A stretch of 50,892 bases of DNA from JALYNX01 sp035292685 (lineage in GTDB: Bacteria > Actinomycetota > Acidimicrobiia > Spongiisociales > ZC4RG35), in NCBI GenBank assembly GCA_035292685.1, contig DATDPP010000036.1, positions 1 to 50,892 on the forward strand. Direction: 5' to 3'. Positions within the stretch are counted from its first letter, which is position 1. Each line of letters starts with the position of its first letter. The position numbers and the translations under genes were made by a program. Shown in pieces: positions 49,578 to 50,892 of this stretch. Under the pieces are notes generated by a model. The model searched no databases and had not been told where the DNA came from. It saw only the letters and a list, made by a program, of their open reading frames with translations.

Positions 49578-50513
49578 GTGATTCTCATCATCATCCCGGC
49601 GGCGGTCATCGCCGCAATGAGTCTCGCCTCGTTCGCCGGAGAGTGGGTCTGGTGGCTCGACGTGCTGGCCAACTTTCGCGCCCAATACCTGGTCGCGCTG
49701 GCCCTCCTCGGCGTGATCGTGGTCGTTTCCCGGTGGCGACGCACCGGAATGGCGATCCTCGCGGTTGCCTTTCTCAATCTTCTTTTTGTGGCTCCGCTCT
49801 ACTTCGGCTCACCCGGGAAGTCCGACCCGGCGGCCCCCAACGTACGGATCTTGAGCTTCAACCTGCTCTCCAGCAACGAGAGCTACAACGAGGTCGTCGA
49901 GTACATCGAGGCCGTGGATGCCGACCTTGTCTTCCTCTACGAAGCGAGCCGACCCTGGGAGGTGGCACTGGAGGCGGCTGATCTCGACTACCAGATCATC
50001 AGGGGCCGATCCGACAATCTGATCTTCGGCACGGTGGTCTTGGCCCGCGAGGAGGTAGAAAGCGTTTCCTACGGCTTCGCCGAAACCCAACCCCGTGCCG
50101 TGGCGCTCGATTACCAACCCGACGGCTGGCCGGTCTCGATCAAGGTGCTTTCGACCCACCCCCTGGCCCCCACCACCGAAGAGCGAGCGTCGCTTCGGGA
50201 CGCCCAACTTGCTTTTGCCTCGGAATGGGCGGCGGAAGGCACAGGCGCCTATTTCGTGGTTGGGGACCTCAATGCCACACCCTGGTCGTGGCCATTCCGC
50301 AACCTGGTGGCGGATCACAGGTTGCGCAACTCTCAGATCGGTTTCGGCCTGCAACCCACATTCTCGGCGACGACGCTCGCCTTGCTTCGGGTCCCGATCG
50401 ATCACCTCTTACACAGTGACGACCTCATGGTGCGCGCACGGAGACTGGGGCCCAGACTCGGCTCGGACCACTTCCCTCTGGTGGTCGACCTGGAGTACGT
50501 GCCTCATCCGTAA
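49578..50513 (+). CDS. Endonuclease/exonuclease/phosphatase-family membrane protein
   Basis: 311 aa from GTG at 49578, four bases after argH. Three N-terminal hydrophobic segments (about 2-20, 30-48 and 55-75) anchor a C-terminal EEP domain: RILSFNLLSSNES near 92, DADLVFLYEASRPW near 112, VGDLNATPWS near 222 and GSDHFPLVVDLEY near 295, the metal-site residues of the fold. Probably a surface phosphodiesterase; the substrate is unknown. The stop codon lies in an inverted repeat shared with the next gene. Confidence 0.88.
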   Translation: MILIIIPAAVIAAMSLASFAGEWVWWLDVLANFRAQYLVALALLGVIVVVSRWRRTGMAILAVAFLNLLFVAPLYFGSPGKSDPAAPNVRILSFNLLSSNESYNEVVEYIEAVDADLVFLYEASRPWEVALEAADLDYQIIRGRSDNLIFGTVVLAREEVESVSYGFAETQPRAVALDYQPDGWPVSIKVLSTHPLAPTTEERASLRDAQLAFASEWAAEGTGAYFVVGDLNATPWSWPFRNLVADHRLRNSQIGFGLQPTFSATTLALLRVPIDHLLHSDDLMVRARRLGPRLGSDHFPLVVDLEYVPHP

Positions 50514-50560
50514 TTGGGACCCACAGGGGTCATATACGGACCTGGAGATCCCAATTACGG
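50508..50560. repeat. Inverted repeat carrying both convergent stop codons
   Basis: CCGTAATTGGGA (50508-50519) and TCCCAATTACGG (50549-50560), perfect 12-bp arms around 29 bp. The left arm holds the TAA of the EEP gene, the right arm the TAA of the DUF559 gene. Likely a bidirectional terminator-type hairpin. Confidence 0.7.
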
Positions 50561-50892
50561 GGGAAGAAACGAAGCCAGCGCGTCCACTACGAAGTCCGGC
50601 CCGGCCAGGACGTCCCAGTAGGTGAAGCGCAGCACCGTGTATCCGAGGCCGACCAACCGATTCTGGCGGACGCGGTCTCGCTGAAAGCTGCCGTGGTCGC
50701 TGTGAAAGGCGGCTCCGTCGAGCTCGATGAGCAGTGAGACATCGGGATAGGCGAAGTCGACTCGTGCAACAATTGCCCCTGTTTCGTCGCGAACGACATG
50801 CTGGCCCAGTGGTTGGGGCAGGCCGGATCGTTGGACCAGCCTCAGGAACCGGTCTTCCAGATGCGAGTCGGTTATCTGGTCCCAAGCCAGCC
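50555..50892 (-). CDS. DUF559 / very-short-patch-repair endonuclease-like protein, 5' end cut by window edge
   Basis: 111 C-terminal residues. The visible sequence contains SHLEDRFLRLVQRSGLPQP, then ARVDFAYPDVSLLIELDGAAFHS, RDRVRQNRLVGLGYTVLRFT and YWDVL. The D..YPD...IELDG core followed by R.N.L...GY.VLRFTW-like strands is the PD-(D/E)XK nuclease pattern of DUF559 proteins, which are common lone genes in actinobacteria with unproven roles. The N-terminus is outside the window. Confidence 0.85.
   Translation of the reverse strand, partial: LAWDQITDSHLEDRFLRLVQRSGLPQPLGQHVVRDETGAIVARVDFAYPDVSLLIELDGAAFHSDHGSFQRDRVRQNRLVGLGYTVLRFTYWDVLAGPDFVVDALASFLPP

Overview
The window looks like the replication-origin region of a GC-rich actinobacterium. 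An Acidimicrobiia-like lineage is my best guess, inferred from gene order and protein features rather than from any search. The order rpmH-rnpA-yidD-yidC-jag-rsmG-parA-parB-(cwlM, trxA, trxB, anti-sigma, ECF sigma)-...-pcnA on one side and dnaA-dnaN-recF-dciA-gyrB-gyrA-DUF3566 on the other is the classic actinobacterial oriC neighbourhood. The fhaA-fhaB-pstP-rodA-pbpA-pknB block with crgA nearby is also typical of actinobacteria.

Layout. Positions 1-5.9 kb: the end of a deazaflavin-dependent nitroreductase-like gene, two tRNA-Ser genes, tadA, an MFS transporter, a large-type SRP RNA, menG/ubiE-like and serS, a membrane-anchored CARDB-like protein and tRNA-Leu. 5.9-12.7 kb: the cell-wall growth and signalling operon (FHA proteins, PP2C phosphatase, RodA, PBP, PASTA kinase) and crgA. 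12.7-14.3 kb: a small zinc-ribbon protein and a thiolase. 14.3-17.0 kb: an accessory segment between an intact tRNA-Ala and a second, truncated tRNA-Ala copy. It carries an epimerase plus ECF41 sigma factor pair with a recognisable ECF41-type promoter and a tmRNA-like fragment. 17.0-23.0 kb: tRNA-Ile, a Thr-rich surface protein with an orphan histidine kinase, a class V aminotransferase, an SPFH protein with a ribbon-helix-helix partner and a palindromic operator, arsC, and two unrecognised genes.

23.0-37.4 kb is the origin core. The dnaA-dnaN spacer contains tandem DnaA boxes, a GC-rich spacer and a DnaA-trio tract, which together form a textbook basal unwinding module. A second DnaA-box cluster lies upstream of dnaA. 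Two parS sites lie in rsmG and parA. 37.4-43.4 kb: a CwlM-like amidase homologue lacking a zinc-ligand His, thioredoxin and its reductase, an ECF sigma/anti-sigma pair, and a membrane pseudokinase standing where MurJ-pseudokinase fusions occur in mycobacteria. 43.4-50.9 kb: a histone-deacetylase-like enzyme, a divergent PilT-like ATPase, pcnA, argG-argH, an endonuclease/exonuclease/phosphatase-family membrane protein and a truncated DUF559 gene.

Most of the window is core housekeeping; I see no CRISPR array, insertion sequence or integrase. The least ordinary signals are the degenerate heptanucleotide (CCGTATT-like) intergenic arrays, the tRNA-Ala-flanked ECF41 segment, the SPFH/RHH operator, the orphaned pseudokinase, the probable pseudo-amidase and the odd PilT homologue.
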